Positions 24,426-37,411 of a stretch of DNA of 64,000 nucleotides are shown here, piece by piece (position 1 is the stretch's first letter; every line of letters starts with the position of its first letter). The stretch comes from Strongylocentrotus purpuratus (taxonomy: Eukaryota; Echinodermata; Echinoidea; Camarodonta; Strongylocentrotidae). The notes beneath the pieces were generated by a model. The model did not search any database, was not told the DNA's origin, and saw only the letters and a program-made list of their open reading frames with translations. The stretch is from positions 16,308,501-16,372,500 of the forward strand of contig NW_022145594.1 of the NCBI RefSeq assembly GCF_000002235.5. Direction: 5' to 3'. Made by a program: the position numbers and the translations under genes.

Positions 24426-25311
24426 CAGAGGGGGAGAAAGGGGAGAAGAATTGAGTACGTGGGTATTAAAAGAGACATGAATCCGCTAGGTGTCCTAGAA
24501 AAGTGTACAAGTAGGATACAAAAGAGACGGAACAATGGGCAAGGGGTAGAAATAGACAGGGGAAGAGAAGGAGGATGGGATTGAGAGAGAAAACAAAGAT
24601 AGAGAGAGAGAAAGAAGGTGAGAATAAGAGATCATTTATATCTTCGCATGAGTATATACATAGTAATCTTGTACGCGATAATGTGTCCGGATAGCATCAA
24701 CATCAACAAAGTTCCTTTACAAATATTGTATTGGTGGTGCTAGTGTCTATTCGGCATTCAATTGATTTTCTTGTTTCAAACCTAAGTCCTGACATAAATC
24801 TGGTAGGTGGGTGTTTTGATGTGCTCTCGGGATCATTCTTGCGAGCCAATCGAAAGGCATTACCAGTCTATCTAAGAGTCTATCTAAACAGTTTATCAGA
24901 CAGCATCACAATAGTCGAATAGTGGCATTGCGAGGAAGGTACATAGTAACTTTACCACCGAATTTGGAATTCGTTGCAGAGCTTCGAATAAAACCAATTT
25001 CTTTGAGTTTTGCTTTGCCATGACGTAAACATGGCACCTATATGACATGTGTTCGGCTAAAAAGACAACTAAGTATTAACACAAAAACATGGAGTGACTG
25101 AAAGACGATTAGATTTGGTATCATATGCACCATATACTAATTGCTACAATTACATCAGAATCCTATGGAAAACTTTTAAAATTACTTTTATCTTGATTTT
25201 CCAATTTGAAGTGATTTTGTCACAATGTCTGAAGAGAAAGAGCGCCCTTCTTGTTTAATCGTTTACAGCGCGCATACTGTCATTTTAAATCGATGGTTTA
25301 GTGAAGGTTGT
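21861..25311 (+). other. Intergenic part of the tandem module (B2 to A3) with a 1.3-kb insertion
   Basis: The outer parts match 11.1-13.0 kb and 34.9-37.4 kb. Roughly 22715-24045 has no counterpart in the other modules. Inside it, two direct copies of about 150 bp start near 23541 and 23690 (both with TTCAAATTTAT and GCTTCCTTCCCAGGTGT). No gene is recognised. Confidence 0.55.
24346..24430. repeat. (TA)n(GA)n microsatellite
   Basis: Alternating TA then GA runs inside a longer purine-rich tract that recurs before each type-A gene (12585-12790, 36610-36800). Confidence 0.85.
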
Positions 25312-25368
25312 GAAACTGAATCGGTGTCAGGACAAACATGATATTTGTTTCACTCCTAACGCTATAAA
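25312..25368 (+). promoter_or_regulatory. Candidate promoter of gene A3
   Basis: GAAACTGAA (25312-25320), TTTCACTCCT (25348-25357) and TATAAA (25363-25368), in the same order and spacing as before A2. The TATA-like box is 126 bp before the ATG, against 122 bp in A2. Confidence 0.5.
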
Positions 25369-25488
25369 TCATCAACAATTCCTCCAAAGTATGGTCTATT
25401 AGTTCAAATGCATTGCTTTCATAATCATCGATAGTGTGTGTTGTAAGCTCGTCAAATAAAATTTCGAATAGCAAGACTCGATTGCAGA

Positions 25489-28400
25489 ATGTTGAAGGCG
25501 ATTTGTGCTAAAGCTTTACTTTTTCTCTCTGTTATCATCTCGAAATCTGGTAAGTTTAATTTCATGTTAAATTTATAAAAGTCGTTCGTACTAAGCCCGG
25601 GTGAAGAATTGGGGAAATGTAACAACGTAAAAATTATATTTATTCAATAGACGTTGCATGCATGTTTTCGAAATGCTGTCTACCTCATAATAATCCACTT
25701 ACATTTTTACTCTCTGCATTTCATGATGGAAGTATATAGATAATAACATTATCAAATCAGTATGATTGTATGGCAGTTCCGACATTGGCAACAAACATGG
25801 TTATAAAGCCAAACTATCGAAATCATTTTACAAGCTCAGATCTATGAGGTGCATCTCATTTATACTTAGGCAATGCTTGGCATGGCAGACACGTATTTAG
25901 AAGTATTCGGGACAATTGATTAATATACTGGAAAGTTGGTCCATCGTCATCCATGGCTAATGTGTTTGCCTGAAAAATTATTTGAACAAAGTTACAAGGG
26001 TAGGGTACACCTCTAATCCATTAGTGAATAACAATTGAAAGAAAGAAAAACAAAAGCAAGATGAAAGAGAAAAAGAAAGAGGTAAAGGGAAGAAGGACAA
26101 GAAAAATAAGACGCCTAGAACCCCCTCCTTATAAATCAGTAGTCCTCCCCCATGGGTCCAGTACCTCTTAAGTGAGTTGGGCTCACTCGACGCCACTGTA
26201 TTTGTTACATGCTTTATTCAATAACCTGGGTTTCTTTCATTTCACTTTAGCCCATACAGGATACCATGCATTTCAAGTTTCGATTCAAACAGGTAACTCT
26301 CTACCAATCATCGGGAAAGATTTCACACTTGTCTGTACCTTTATGCCGCAAACCAGGAACCGACTTGTCATTTGGGAAGGGAGTGGTTATCTTAATACGC
26401 TGGCCTCTCACGACTGTCAGGAACATCTTTCTTGTATGTTGACTGTTATCGACCAAAGGAAATTCAGCTTGTTAGCAGACTATTACAGTGTGAATCTAAC
26501 AATAAAACAACTTGAACAAAATGATGAAGACAATTACAAATGCACTGTAAGCGATACGGTTGGGTCAGCGAATCTAGGATCATCTAGCATGCGAGTAACT
26601 CCATTAATACCAGGTATACTATTCATAAAAACAAACTACAAAGCACCAGTAAACGATACCGTATTCATTCATACATAACACTGTGGCAAACAGTACAAAG
26701 AGGGTCTTCAAGTATTACATTTTACACAAAATTGGCGTGTTCAAAACTTGATATATTCTGCAAATAGTTCGATAAAACAATCACCTATATTGATTTGAAA
26801 ATGTATCTAAACATTCGGCTACAAAGTAACTTACACGTCGACACCAACAAAGTGATAGTGAAATGAATAATTCAATGATATGTGATATTCCAATATCTTT
26901 TTGTTGAAGTTGTAATCTTTGAAAGCTTGTGATAACAGTCAATAGTGATTACATCCCAAGGGTTTAGACTATCAGATAGAGCGAGTTATATTGGAGTTGG
27001 GGTTTTAATCATAGATATTCCCTCTTGTGTCGCTAGCCCCACCCAGTTGGTTCATTATCACTAGTGTAAGATCGAGCAGCTACCTGAGCAACACCAGTGT
27101 TACGGTATCAGCTGAACAGCCGTACGACATCACATGTGAAGCATACGGAGCAAGACCTCCATCGTTACTGGAATGGCGTATACCAGATGATGTAACCGTT
27201 GTTCGTCAAGATCAATCTGATGTCGTACGAGGCAAAAGCTATGTCTCTCAGAACACTGTTACAATCACACCATCTAGGAATGATCAAGGAAAGAATCTCG
27301 GCTGCGTAGCGTCACATCCAAAACTACAAAATGATCTTCAACGCTCAGTTCAACTGAATGTTCAGGGTAAGTAAATGTGTTTAGGTAGCATGTCTTCCCT
27401 GTAGTTATGTGGTGCCAATATCATTAAAGGTGAGATCAGTGTTGTATTTCTATTTATGTACTAAAAATCGAGCAGTTTCTGGGCCGAAATATCAAAAAAT
27501 GTTTAGATATGTTTATTCACGAGATTCATATTTTTTTCTACAAGTATTTTATTTCCATCCATATGTACAAACGTATTAAATATATATCCTAAAAACAATA
27601 TCTAGCGTTTCTTACATGCTTCCTTCCCAATTTCTCTTTATTAAGTTATTCCCTCTAGCCTGTTGCTTTTTCTATCTGGAGAAAGCGAGAAAAATGGACA
27701 AGGGTCAACCACCATTTACGTTTATGAAGATTCATTGACTTCAATCACTTGTAAAAGTATAGGATCTCTACCAGCAGCTGAACTATCATGGAGACTTGAC
27801 GACAACAAAAGTCTTCCCAGTAACATAAGTCATTCGAATTATCGCAGTGCTGTAGATCAAAGTTTGTTCGACACCGAAAGTACCATCGAGATGTGCCCAA
27901 AAGGAAACACCACGGGATTTACCTTTGGTGCTATGCATCTGTGGGAGATTTTCTTGATCTACGGGTAGCTAAACTGATGGTTTATAGTGAGTTCAGGTTC
28001 TTTAATATACCGGTATGCCATTACTGAAAGTCCCATACATCACTTATAATTAAAAAATTTTATTTATTAATATATACCCGATTTTAACGAAATTATCATT
28101 ATAATTATAACTAAATTCGCATCTCCTTGGACTGGGAGGGGAAATAAGGATTGTTTGTCAGCATGACCCTCGTGTCTTTTCTCATCACTGTATAACGTAA
28201 TATCATATTTAAGAGTTTATATATCTAACCAAATGAAAATTTGAGCCATCAAGGTTTTACCCATAACCAAATATTTCATTTCTATAAAAAGAGGTGACTG
28301 TTTTATTTATTAATATATACCCGATTTTAACGAAATTATCATTATAGTTATAACTAAATTCGCATCTCCTTGGACTGGGAGAGGAAATAAGGATTGTTTG

Positions 28401-29479
28401 TCAGCATGACCCTCGTGTATTTTCTCCTCGCTGTATAACTTAATATTATATTTAAGAGTTTATATATCTAACCAAATGAAAATTTGAGCCATCAGGGTTT
28501 ATCCATAACCAAATATTTCATTTCTATATAAAGGCCACCCGATTGTGTTAACATAACGAAACCAGAGGACCTACAAGATGGTATAAAAAACAATGCAAGC
28601 TGCAGAGCTGACAATGGATACCCTGCTCCGCTCATCCATTGGTACATCGGAACTAGAAATGTGACACATGATTCGTCTCTTAAGACTTCAATGAATGTAG
28701 ATGATCGGTATGATGTTGAAAGCACCCTTACCCTCATACCAAAGAGGTTTGACCATGGGAAGCATCTTCTCTGTCAGGCTGTTTATCCCACAAGACCCTC
28801 CATGCGGTCAATGAATGATAGCATGGTCCTGAACATATCATGTGAGTATTAAGTTCTAAGTGAAAGAAATTGGTAAGGAAATTGTATTATCGCGTAGGAT
28901 ATTGGTCTGTGTACGTGTTCATCAACTATCCTCAAGTTTTTTTCAATTCTGTTGTTTTCCTTTTACTTCAACACACTTTTGTTTCTACGTTTTCCTATCT
29001 GACATCAGAATATATATGGATAACGATCAGTCAAAGTAACTGGCTATAATGTCAATAACTCTCTTTTTTCCTGTAAACATTGGCAAGTGTAATTCAGTCC
29101 GCTGCTAATAACTTTGATTTAAGTCCAATTCACACCCTTATCTCTCGTTCTATTTTCAATATTTTTCTTCAATCTAGATTATCCAGTTGTGTTCGTTTCT
29201 TCCCGACGGCTTACATCAAATAAAGAACGTACTGGGTTCGTGTTGACATGTACCTCAGACGCCAATCCTCGTGCTTTTATCTTCCAATGGCTCTGTAACG
29301 GCATACAGTTTCATAATGGCACTCATAACGAGACTTTCCCCGGAGGTAAAATGCTGACTTCCAGTTTAGTGGCGATTCGAAACCATCTGTTCGGAGATCC
29401 ATGTGACTACGAATGCATTGCTCTTTCAAGTTTTGGCTCCGGTAGGACAGTCTTTAACTCAAGTTTTTTTCGTAAGTAG
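25489..29479 (+). pseudogene. Gene A3: five-Ig type-A copy with two frameshifts
   Basis: Exons: signal 25489-25549 (MLKAICAKALLFLSVIISK), Ig1 26260-26613, Ig2 27037-27366, Ig3 27646-27986, Ig4 28534-28841, Ig5 29178-29471 to TAG 29477-29479. Two single-base losses relative to A1 and A2 break the frame. One is in Ig3 near 27898, so the frame reads CPKGNTTGF and stops at TAG 27966-27968. The other is at the very start of Ig4, giving TAA about 22 bases in. The Ig3 donor is changed to A|GTGAGT. Ig1 has loop C-QEHLS-C, Ig2 ARPPSLLEW, and Ig5 keeps the extra cysteines and is 12 bases shorter. This is either a young pseudogene or assembly error next to a gap. Confidence 0.75.
28061..28533 (+). repeat. 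Tandem duplication of the intron end before A3 Ig4
   Basis: Two copies with a period of about 253 bp share TATTTATTAATATATACCCG, the tract with TTGGACTGGGAG, and the end ACCAAATATTTCATTTCTAT. Only the second copy leads into the Ig4 exon; the first ends in an AAAAAGAG that has lost the exon. Confidence 0.85.
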
Positions 29480-29584
29480 AACTGTTCTTATTTTATTTAT
29501 TCATTTTCATTGTATCTTTAGGCCCACTTGTGTCTTGCCGAGCTGATTCTCTATGTTCATTTAATTAAATGGTGCTCGCTTCCA

Positions 29585-29590
29585 AATAAA
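29585..29590 (+). terminator. Candidate polyadenylation signal of gene A3
   Basis: AATAAA 106 bp after the stop following Ig5, matching A1 and A2. Confidence 0.5.
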
Positions 29591-29732
29591 TATCAACAAA
29601 AACATTCAACTTATATCTATGAAACTAAAACCGTATTTTAATATCCTTAATAATTCAATTCATTGACCAGAAGAAACCAGACCCTACCAACTTTTTATTA
29701 ACACTTTACCACTCATTAACCTTAAAATGCAG

Positions 29733-29851
29733 TTATTCCCGATTCACCTTCTTTGGTTACCGTCGACCAACACCAAACGACATCTTCAACTCTCTTCGTT
29801 GTCTTGCAATCTGGATTTAATATCAGAATACGACACGATTTGCATTATTAA
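29733..29851 (+). pseudogene. Decayed FN3 half-exon behind gene A3
   Basis: The acceptor (cag) and phase are kept and the frame is open to TAA 29849-29851, but the FN3 core Trp is Leu (LFVVLQSG where B2 has LFVAWQPG). The domain is a fragment with no second half. Confidence 0.7.
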
Positions 29852-29926
29852 GGTTCAAAGTTTTCAAAACCCCCTTTTCATTTAAAATGGACCATTCCAC
29901 TTATGTCCTTCAGATAGATGAATTGT

Positions 29927-29936
29927 TTTCACTTTC
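29927..29936 (-). promoter_or_regulatory. IRF/ISRE-like site upstream of gene B3
   Basis: TTTCACTTTC (reverse strand GAAAGTGAAA), 198 bp before the ATG, followed by the conserved GCGCAAGAGAGAA block found before B1 and B2. Confidence 0.5.
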
Positions 29937-30124
29937 GTAGCGCAAGAGAGAAGTGAATAATCATACCAGCCACTTGTCTATGTGTCTACTCACTCAGTCA
30001 TTGCTAACCGTTAGTGCACAACGTTCATTTTTTAATTCTCCAGATATTCTGTTAGGTTGCTAGATCGTTCATGCAACGCACCTCAAATGTTGAAATATCC
30101 AAAGAAATGAGACATAACAGCAAT

Positions 30125-33100
30125 ATGGACGAATATTTTTATATATTTCTCTACCTCACCTTCATCGTTTCTAACACAAATGAGATTAGCGTGTCTACTA
30201 GTATTCATAATTTAGATATTCTCCCAGTCGTTGGTGAGAATATAACACTTGCCTGCATCGTCACCACTCCATTGACATATCGCCAACTGTCTTGGATTGA
30301 CTGGAATAACAAAATCCTAGCTACTTGTCAAGGAATGGGATGCAGAAACGAGCGAAATGTCACAGATATGTTTAAGTACAGTGTGAGGGCAGATTCTTCC
30401 AGTGGAAATCTAACTGTTAGGAATTTAACAGTGGATGACAGCGGAAGATATCGGTGCCTAATTTTCACATCTTCTGATTCATTTACAAGTGGAATTGAAC
30501 TGACGGTACTGTTATCAAGTAATGTATTCTAACATTATTCTAGATGGCTTAATCTAGTCATGATGTATGCAAAATTGCAATATATATGATTTATTACTAT
30601 TTCAAAATCAATAAAACATCCGATTTAAAAAAAATAGTAATGTCAGGTGTAGCATCATCAATAATTTGTACTTTAATTGAGTTTTATCCTTGGCTGAAAA
30701 TAATACAAACCATGGTATTTTACAAATAGTATTGATTTTGTGATATTTTTTGTTTGTTTATGCACAAATTTGTCTTAGAATTTGGTAAACGAAACATATA
30801 TGCCAGTGTCAATTATTTATAAATATCTACGTTTTGCTTCATTTCCAGCCACACCTAGCTTCCTATCCATCACCGATGATAAGTCTGAGGATGGATACAA
30901 GAATGGATCATCCGTGAGCATCATATCTGGGCGAACCCACAACCTAACATGTTCAGTCCGAGACGCTAAACCACCTGCAAAACTGAAGTGGCTGATTCCT
31001 GAAGAAGTGCAGGCTCGCCTGGAAGATCAGTATAACGCTGTATATGGTGACGCTTACACCTCTCGGAGAGTTGTTTCTGTAACACCGTGCAGGGACGATG
31101 ATGGAAAGATTTTTCGGTGTCTGGCCTCGCATCGGGAGCTTTATAATGAACTTCAAATGTTCATCCACTTAGATGTTCAAGGTGATTATTTAACAAATGA
31201 TACCATCCCATGGTTGATCGTGTGTGTGTGTGTGTGTGTGTGTGCTCTGCCCAACTGAATATGTTTCTAAATTTAAGGATTGTCTAAAATTGATTAAACA
31301 TTCAGCATCTTCCAAAACACCTTTTACTCTTCTGTATTTCTACATTCTGGTACGGAATCATAACATCGTCACGTCATGATGCTTTTACCACTTAAATATT
31401 ATTGGCATATTGTTAGCAATAGTTCACCTCTGTATCGCTCCTTTCAGTACATGACTTCGTACGCACATTGAGGTTTCTTACTCTCCCCACTCAGTACCGC
31501 CAAGTGACCTCCGGCTTACCGCCTACGTGTCCATAGCCACCAGTCCAACAGAGACAAAAAGTGTCATAGTCTTTGAACACTCGGCAACATCATTCACCTG
31601 CAAGAGTGTAGGATCTCGCCCTTCAGCTGTTATATCATGGATTATTGGTTCGGACGACGACCTAGGAAGCATGACATATACATCCACCAACAATCTGGCC
31701 GACCCAGGTTTACGTGACACAACATCTAATCTACAGTTAATTCCAAAGAGGAGGCATCACAATCAATTTCTCAGATGTGTGGCCGATACTGGTATGAACC
31801 AACTTCAAACAGAAGTGCGGGTTATCGTCCATGGTGAGTATTCGTAAGTGGTATTAACAATCCTCTCTAATTTACATAAAAGAAAACCAAATGCAGTCTG
31901 TGACATACTGCGACACACTTGGACATTGGTTTATATCACATGTGCAACTTAACATTTTGAATATAGGGGCGACTCATAACATACTTTGACTTTTCTGCAG
32001 CAAGTTAATTTTAATGAAGTGAACATTGTGGAAAGCCTTTAGTAACAAACTTTGGTGACAGCTCAAGCAAATTCTTAAGATATCAAACGATTTTTATTTC
32101 TTGTCAAAAACTTGAGTTACATAGGTACTTGCTTTATATATCTTCGTCAGGTTTTAGTTATTGTATAGCTGTATATGTGATAAGTTACTTGGACTTATAA
32201 TCTAAAATATGGCATATGAAATATATCTTGACTTCCAAGGACCACCCGATCCTCCTTACCTTGTTGGAACAAAAACATTGCAGGAAGGAGTGTCATCAAA
32301 TGTGACTTGCACGTCGGACAACGGCTATCCAGCATCTACTTTTCAATGGTACCTTGGATCAAATAACGTCACCAAAGAGTCTAATATACAGTCTTCGAGG
32401 AATCGAATTCATCGAGTGGATGCCACAAGTGTTTTTATTTCACTCCCACGGTAGACGATCATGGAAAACTCCTTGTCTGTCAAGTTTTTCAAGCAAACGC
32501 TGCATCCATGAAATCTTTGAATGTCAGTGAGGTTCTGCATGTTCTATGTAAGTCTGATTTATGTTAGCCTTACCCATTCATCGTGTAGATCTTACCACGA
32601 GACATGTATATAACGTTTCCTCACCGCTAACAAATTATTACCATTTGCGTTACTTGGTAAGCTGACAATATACTTGTCCATGATTATATTGAACAGACGA
32701 TGGTACGTTATTTGTTTAACCAAACAATCAGCTGGTTTATTCGTACAAATAACTGTTTGTGACGCAGTAACATTTCTGAACCCTCTAAATCTTTATTGAA
32801 ACATCAAGATTGGTAAAGATTAATATCGAAGGATAACATAGACCTGCAGAAAGACCGTTCTATTTCAGTCTCATGGTTATTATATGTTAGCTTGACAACA
32901 AATAATTTTTTCCTGAGCCTCGCTTTATTGTAACCTGAACGTATGTTCTTCTTCCTAAATACATACATGTAGATTATCCTGTCATTGTGGACTACTCTGT
33001 TCGTCGGGTTTCCAGTGGTCAAAAGAGCGTTGATGCCATTCTCACATGCACATCAGATAGCAGACCCCTGGCCTCAATAACCTGGTTTTCTAATGGCGCG

Positions 33101-33319
33101 GAGATCAACAACAGCAACCGCCATCAGATTCACCACAGTCTTCTTCAAGAAGATACCTTGAGGTCGAGTAATTTGGATATTTCTAATATTTCGGCAGAAG
33201 ACGATGGCAACTATACGTGTTCGGCTGAGACAAGGCTTGGGAACGACAGCGCAACTATAACCTTGTCATATTCTGGTAAATCTCTTACTATCACACCGAT
33301 GCGCATTTATGTAATATGA
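30125..33319 (+). pseudogene. Gene B3: five-Ig type-B copy with a frameshift in Ig4
   Basis: Exons: signal plus Ig1 30125-30518 (MDEYFYIFLYLTFIVS, loop CQGMGC, donor A|GTAATG), Ig2 30849-31181, Ig3 31495-31833, Ig4 32240-32547, Ig5 32973-33275, with a read-through stop at TGA 33317-33319. Ig4 is 308 bp where B1 and B2 have 309. One base is lost near 32432, so the frame meets TAG at 32452-32454 and the last quarter of Ig4 and all of Ig5 are out of frame. The other exons are intact and similar to B2. It is a pseudogene or carries an assembly error. Confidence 0.75.
31219..31244. repeat. (GT)n microsatellite in intron 2 of gene B3
   Basis: A short pure GT run just after the Ig2 donor. Confidence 0.85.
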
Positions 33320-33842
33320 TCATGTCATATTGTTGAGATGACACATTGCCTGGTCCAGTGCTGTGCTATTGATAATCCCAGATGACAAATAAGAACAGAA
33401 TCATACTGTTATGATTATATAACCCAGGTTATGAGATGATAACCCAGTAACTATTGGGCAATGTGAAACTTGTCTTTAGTGCGGTAGATTACTGTGTCGA
33501 CTTTTAGAAACAGTTGATGGTTGAAGGGTTGATTACATGTCCGACAATGTTCTGGTGAAAATTTATTTGAGTATTACTTTGCCAATGGTACCCTGTGAAG
33601 GTACTGCCTGTAAGTTTGGTTAATCTTAAGTGAAGGGTTATGATTAGGGTTAAGTTTAGGTATAGGGTTTGACCTAGGTTTAAAATTTAGAGTTCTGTTG
33701 GTATACGAAGTGATCGCGTTGTCGCCAGAACATTTGACGTACAGCCGTCAGCCCGTCACTACAACAATACAATATGATATTATATTCAAATTAATTATAT
33801 TGGTTTGATAGTTGTTGATTTGGGGGAACTTCATATAAAGAA

Positions 33843-33964
33843 GGAGTCCGGATCCACCGTATTGGTTCATCGTCGATCTAAACCAGACGACATCATCTAC
33901 TCTCTTCGTAGCTTGGCAACCTAGAATCTGTTTGTTTTCTGCAATATTTCCCTTTACATTATAA
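33843..33964 (+). pseudogene. Decayed FN3 half-exon behind gene B3
   Basis: Reads SPDPPYWF, then LNQTTSSTLFVAWQP, and then loses the FN3 pattern before TAA 33962-33964. The available AG dinucleotides upstream do not give the right phase, so it is probably not spliced in. Confidence 0.7.
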
Positions 33965-36900
33965 TACGAGGGTTTCGGTATTGATCCTGATTTTACACGT
34001 TTCCTTGAGATTTGCTAAATATCTCACATGTTTTTCATGAAAGACGTTATAGTTGTAACCAACGAATTGTATTCGTGTATTGTAATGTATTGTATGTATG
34101 TGTTATGTTTTTGTATAAAGCAATGAAAATAAGTTGACGATTTCTACATTTGTAATGCTTCCCCTTTTTTGGTACTGTAAATCTATACATGTTTATGGTT
34201 AGGCCTAAGTACTATATAGACCGTGTGTTACATGCCTAATACAGGACTTGAGTGTACTGAATTCAATTCAATTTTATTTTATTCAAGTCCATTAAAAAAA
34301 AGTTCATTGAAAAACAGTGTACATTGACAACATATTTACATGTAGGATTCACAGTATACATTGAACTTTAAACATACAATTAAAAAGAGAAGTAAAGACA
34401 AGAGTAAGAAATCAAGGAAATAGATAATGAACATGAAATGGAAATTGCCAAAGAACCAAATAAAGGTTCTGTCGAGGCAATTCCCAGCTTATTAAAATAC
34501 CGAAATTTTTACTGATAAAGAATTAGAAAAGCATAGTGACATTACGGCAAAAGAGTTTAAAAGTTATAGAAGTTTAAAAGTTAGGATGGATTAATTATTT
34601 GTAGAGTTTGTGAATAAAAAAAACCTTAAGTTTTGATTTAAGAGAATGAAGAAACGAAATTGATTTAATATAATGGGGAAGAGAGTTCCATGTTAACGGT
34701 CCTTTTGATTTGAAAGAAAGAGATGATGCTGTATTTTTAGATTTGTCTACATAGTAATTTTCCGGATTTCTGGTATTATAATTATGCATATCTGTTTAAC
34801 ATTTAATAATAGAGACAAGATTATATGGCATTTTGTTATGCTTATGTTTAAAGACCATGGGCCTTGTTTAGTTTTTTTTTTTAAGGGTTTACGTTAACCT
34901 ATATGACATTTGTTACGATCTTTAGTGTTTAATGACAACTGAACATTGTCGCTGTAAATATGTATGAGAATTACAAAACAGAAATATGATTACTTATCGA
35001 GGACAAACGTAAATAAATCTTGTTACTTCTATATCGTTAAAGAACGATATACATATATTTTTGTATATTTATATCTAATCTTTTTGAAGTAACAATTGAA
35101 AAAAAGTTTCATGCCGATACATTGAAAGATAAATGAATACGGCTCAACTTAAACCAAATAGCAAACTCTGTCGTTTGGATGCGGACAGGGTGATTCACTC
35201 ATTAATATATTGTACTTTTTTATTTATGTATGTATACATGGCATAATACAAAACGTGGTTAGCTGTCATTGGCTTGATTGTTTAAATATTTATAACAAAT
35301 ACATTTTGAAAGTACACAGAAGGCAAAAATGAAAATAACGTACCAAATGATAATAAGCCTGCAAAGACCACTGTGGTTTAAATATTTTAAAAACAAATAT
35401 AACAAACAATATAAGTAGACAAAAACATATTTCATAATTCCATGGAGAGAAGTAATTGCATTTATAATCGATAAATTAGTTGCATCATTCCTATCATTCT
35501 TTCCACCCTCTTCTTCCCTTGCTCCCCCCCCCTCTTTCTCTCCCCCTCCCCGTCTAGCACGTGGGATGTTTGTATTTATTTCAATCATTTAATAACGAAT
35601 AGTTCAAATTTAAATTATTTTGAATGAGGTGAACAGGGAATATAATTACAATTAATAATAATGATTGATTGTAGAATATAAAAACATATTGCAAAGTTGT
35701 AATCCTTAAAGTGGTCAGTAAACAATCTCATTTTATGCAGGGCTTGGATGGAGTGAAAAAAAAAATTATATATTGTTGTTATTATCTAAGACTGTACAGT
35801 TTGTATATTAATGTAATGAACAATAAGTTAGTTAGAAAATATGGCGAAATCAACGCATTAAACCGAGGATAATTGAATATTGCTGGAGAGTTTACCAAGT
35901 GTATTTCATGACAAATTTATAATATTATTGGTCAAATTAATAGCTGACTAACTAAAACAGTAGGTGGAATAATTGTATACTTATAACAATCAATGTTCCC
36001 CCACTTAAAGGAATTATGGGAATTGTCCCCATTTTACTCTAAATTTGCGATTCTCGCTCCGATTGAGGTAGAGAAGAGCATTTTTTTTTATTCGCGCTCC
36101 AATTTTTGTGCAATTTTTTTTTGTGGAATAGGTTTAAACCTTTCGCAATGATCGGGAAATGTAAAAATGACCGCAAGCGGAAGAAGCCACAGCAAAACTT
36201 TGATAAAAGTCCTTCGACCCAATCCTTCGACCAAACTTAATGCCAGTGTATGCAGTTTTTATTTAGGGTTGGGCAGTCCAAATGCTTGTATTATTGTTTT
36301 TTATTGGAACTGTTATTAATTTATTTTGGTTGCCTCTTCAGTAAACATACTTCTATCACTGAGTGCCCTTCACAATATAAACAATGTTTTAAAATATTTA
36401 CAGACTTAATAAATACAAATTGAACACATAAATAACAATATTACAAAATATTACAAAATAAAATAAAATAATAAGAAATAGTATGAATTCAATATTGCAA
36501 AGGGTAGCTTAACATATGAATGATTAAAACATCAATTGATACATTATTCAATTGTCCAAGTATTGATTACTGCCGTTGAGAGGAAAATGAAGTAATAAAT
36601 ATTATAATGCATATTGAGGGAGAGTAAAGAGGGAGTGGGAGAGATAGAGAGAGAGGGGAGGACAATTGACTACGAGGTTATTACAGGAGATATGACTTCG
36701 CTAGAGTGGATGTCGTAGGAGAGTGTACAAGTAGGGTACAACAGAAACGAAAATGGGAGATGGGTAGAAAAAGGGAGAAGAAGAGATGGAAAATGGAAGT
36801 GAGAGAATGAAAAGGGGGGACAGACAAAAAGAGAGATCATTTATATATGTATATACATATATAGTAATTCTATACACGGTAATGTCTCCGGATAGCGTAA

Positions 36901-37411
36901 AACAGTTATACAAAAGTTGATTTAAAATATTTGAGTAATGGAGCTAGTCTCTGTTTGACTTTAATATATTTTGTATTGTTTCGACCCTGAGTACTAAAAA
37001 GTTCGGTTACCACTCTTTTACAATAACACCGGTTTCTTCAAAGGAGGCAGTGTTTTTTGGGATCGTGTAAGTATTGGGGTTTCTGAGTCCACTTTGAGTG
37101 TAGGTCTTTCCATTGGAAGGCCTGTCATAAATCGGGTTAGTGGGATCTTGGATGCGCTCTCATGATCATTATATCGAGGAGTCCATTGTACAGTTTGACC
37201 ACTCAACTTCACAATACTTAAACAATGGAATTATGAGGGAGGTATATAGAAACCTAGACAAAAATTGTGGAATCCATTGCTTTGCAGATCTTCTAAGAAA
37301 ATTATTGTGTGACTGATTACGATGAGATTGTATATCATATGCACCAGATCGAATTACTACAACTACATCAAAATCCTGAGAGAAATTTTTGCAGTGTATT
37401 TTATTTTGATT
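33965..37411 (+). other. Intergenic part of the tandem module after B3, cut by the assembly gap
   Basis: The blocks near 35140-35200, 35840-35880, 36060-36250, 36610-36780 and 37320-37411 match those behind B1 and B2 in order. The last block corresponds to sequence about 295 bp before the A2 and A3 start codons. No Ig exon is seen. Confidence 0.6.
34262..34800 (-). pseudogene. 5'-truncated CR1-like LINE, 3' end
   Basis: On the minus strand the last RT-protein residues read HNYNTRNPENYYV and GPLTWNSLPHYIKS, a typical C-terminus of CR1-like non-LTR elements. A 3' tail rich in TTGAA repeats ends near 34262. Only this module has it. Confidence 0.75.

Noticed and set aside
649..33319. A Dscam-like array of mutually exclusive alternative exons
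   Set aside because: The exons occur in ordered sets of five different domain types, not as runs of one domain type, and each set has its own signal peptide.
649..33319. V(D)J-type recombination signals next to the V-like exons
   Set aside because: Heptamer-like CACAGTG words occur only by chance inside exons; no heptamer-spacer-nonamer arrangement was seen.
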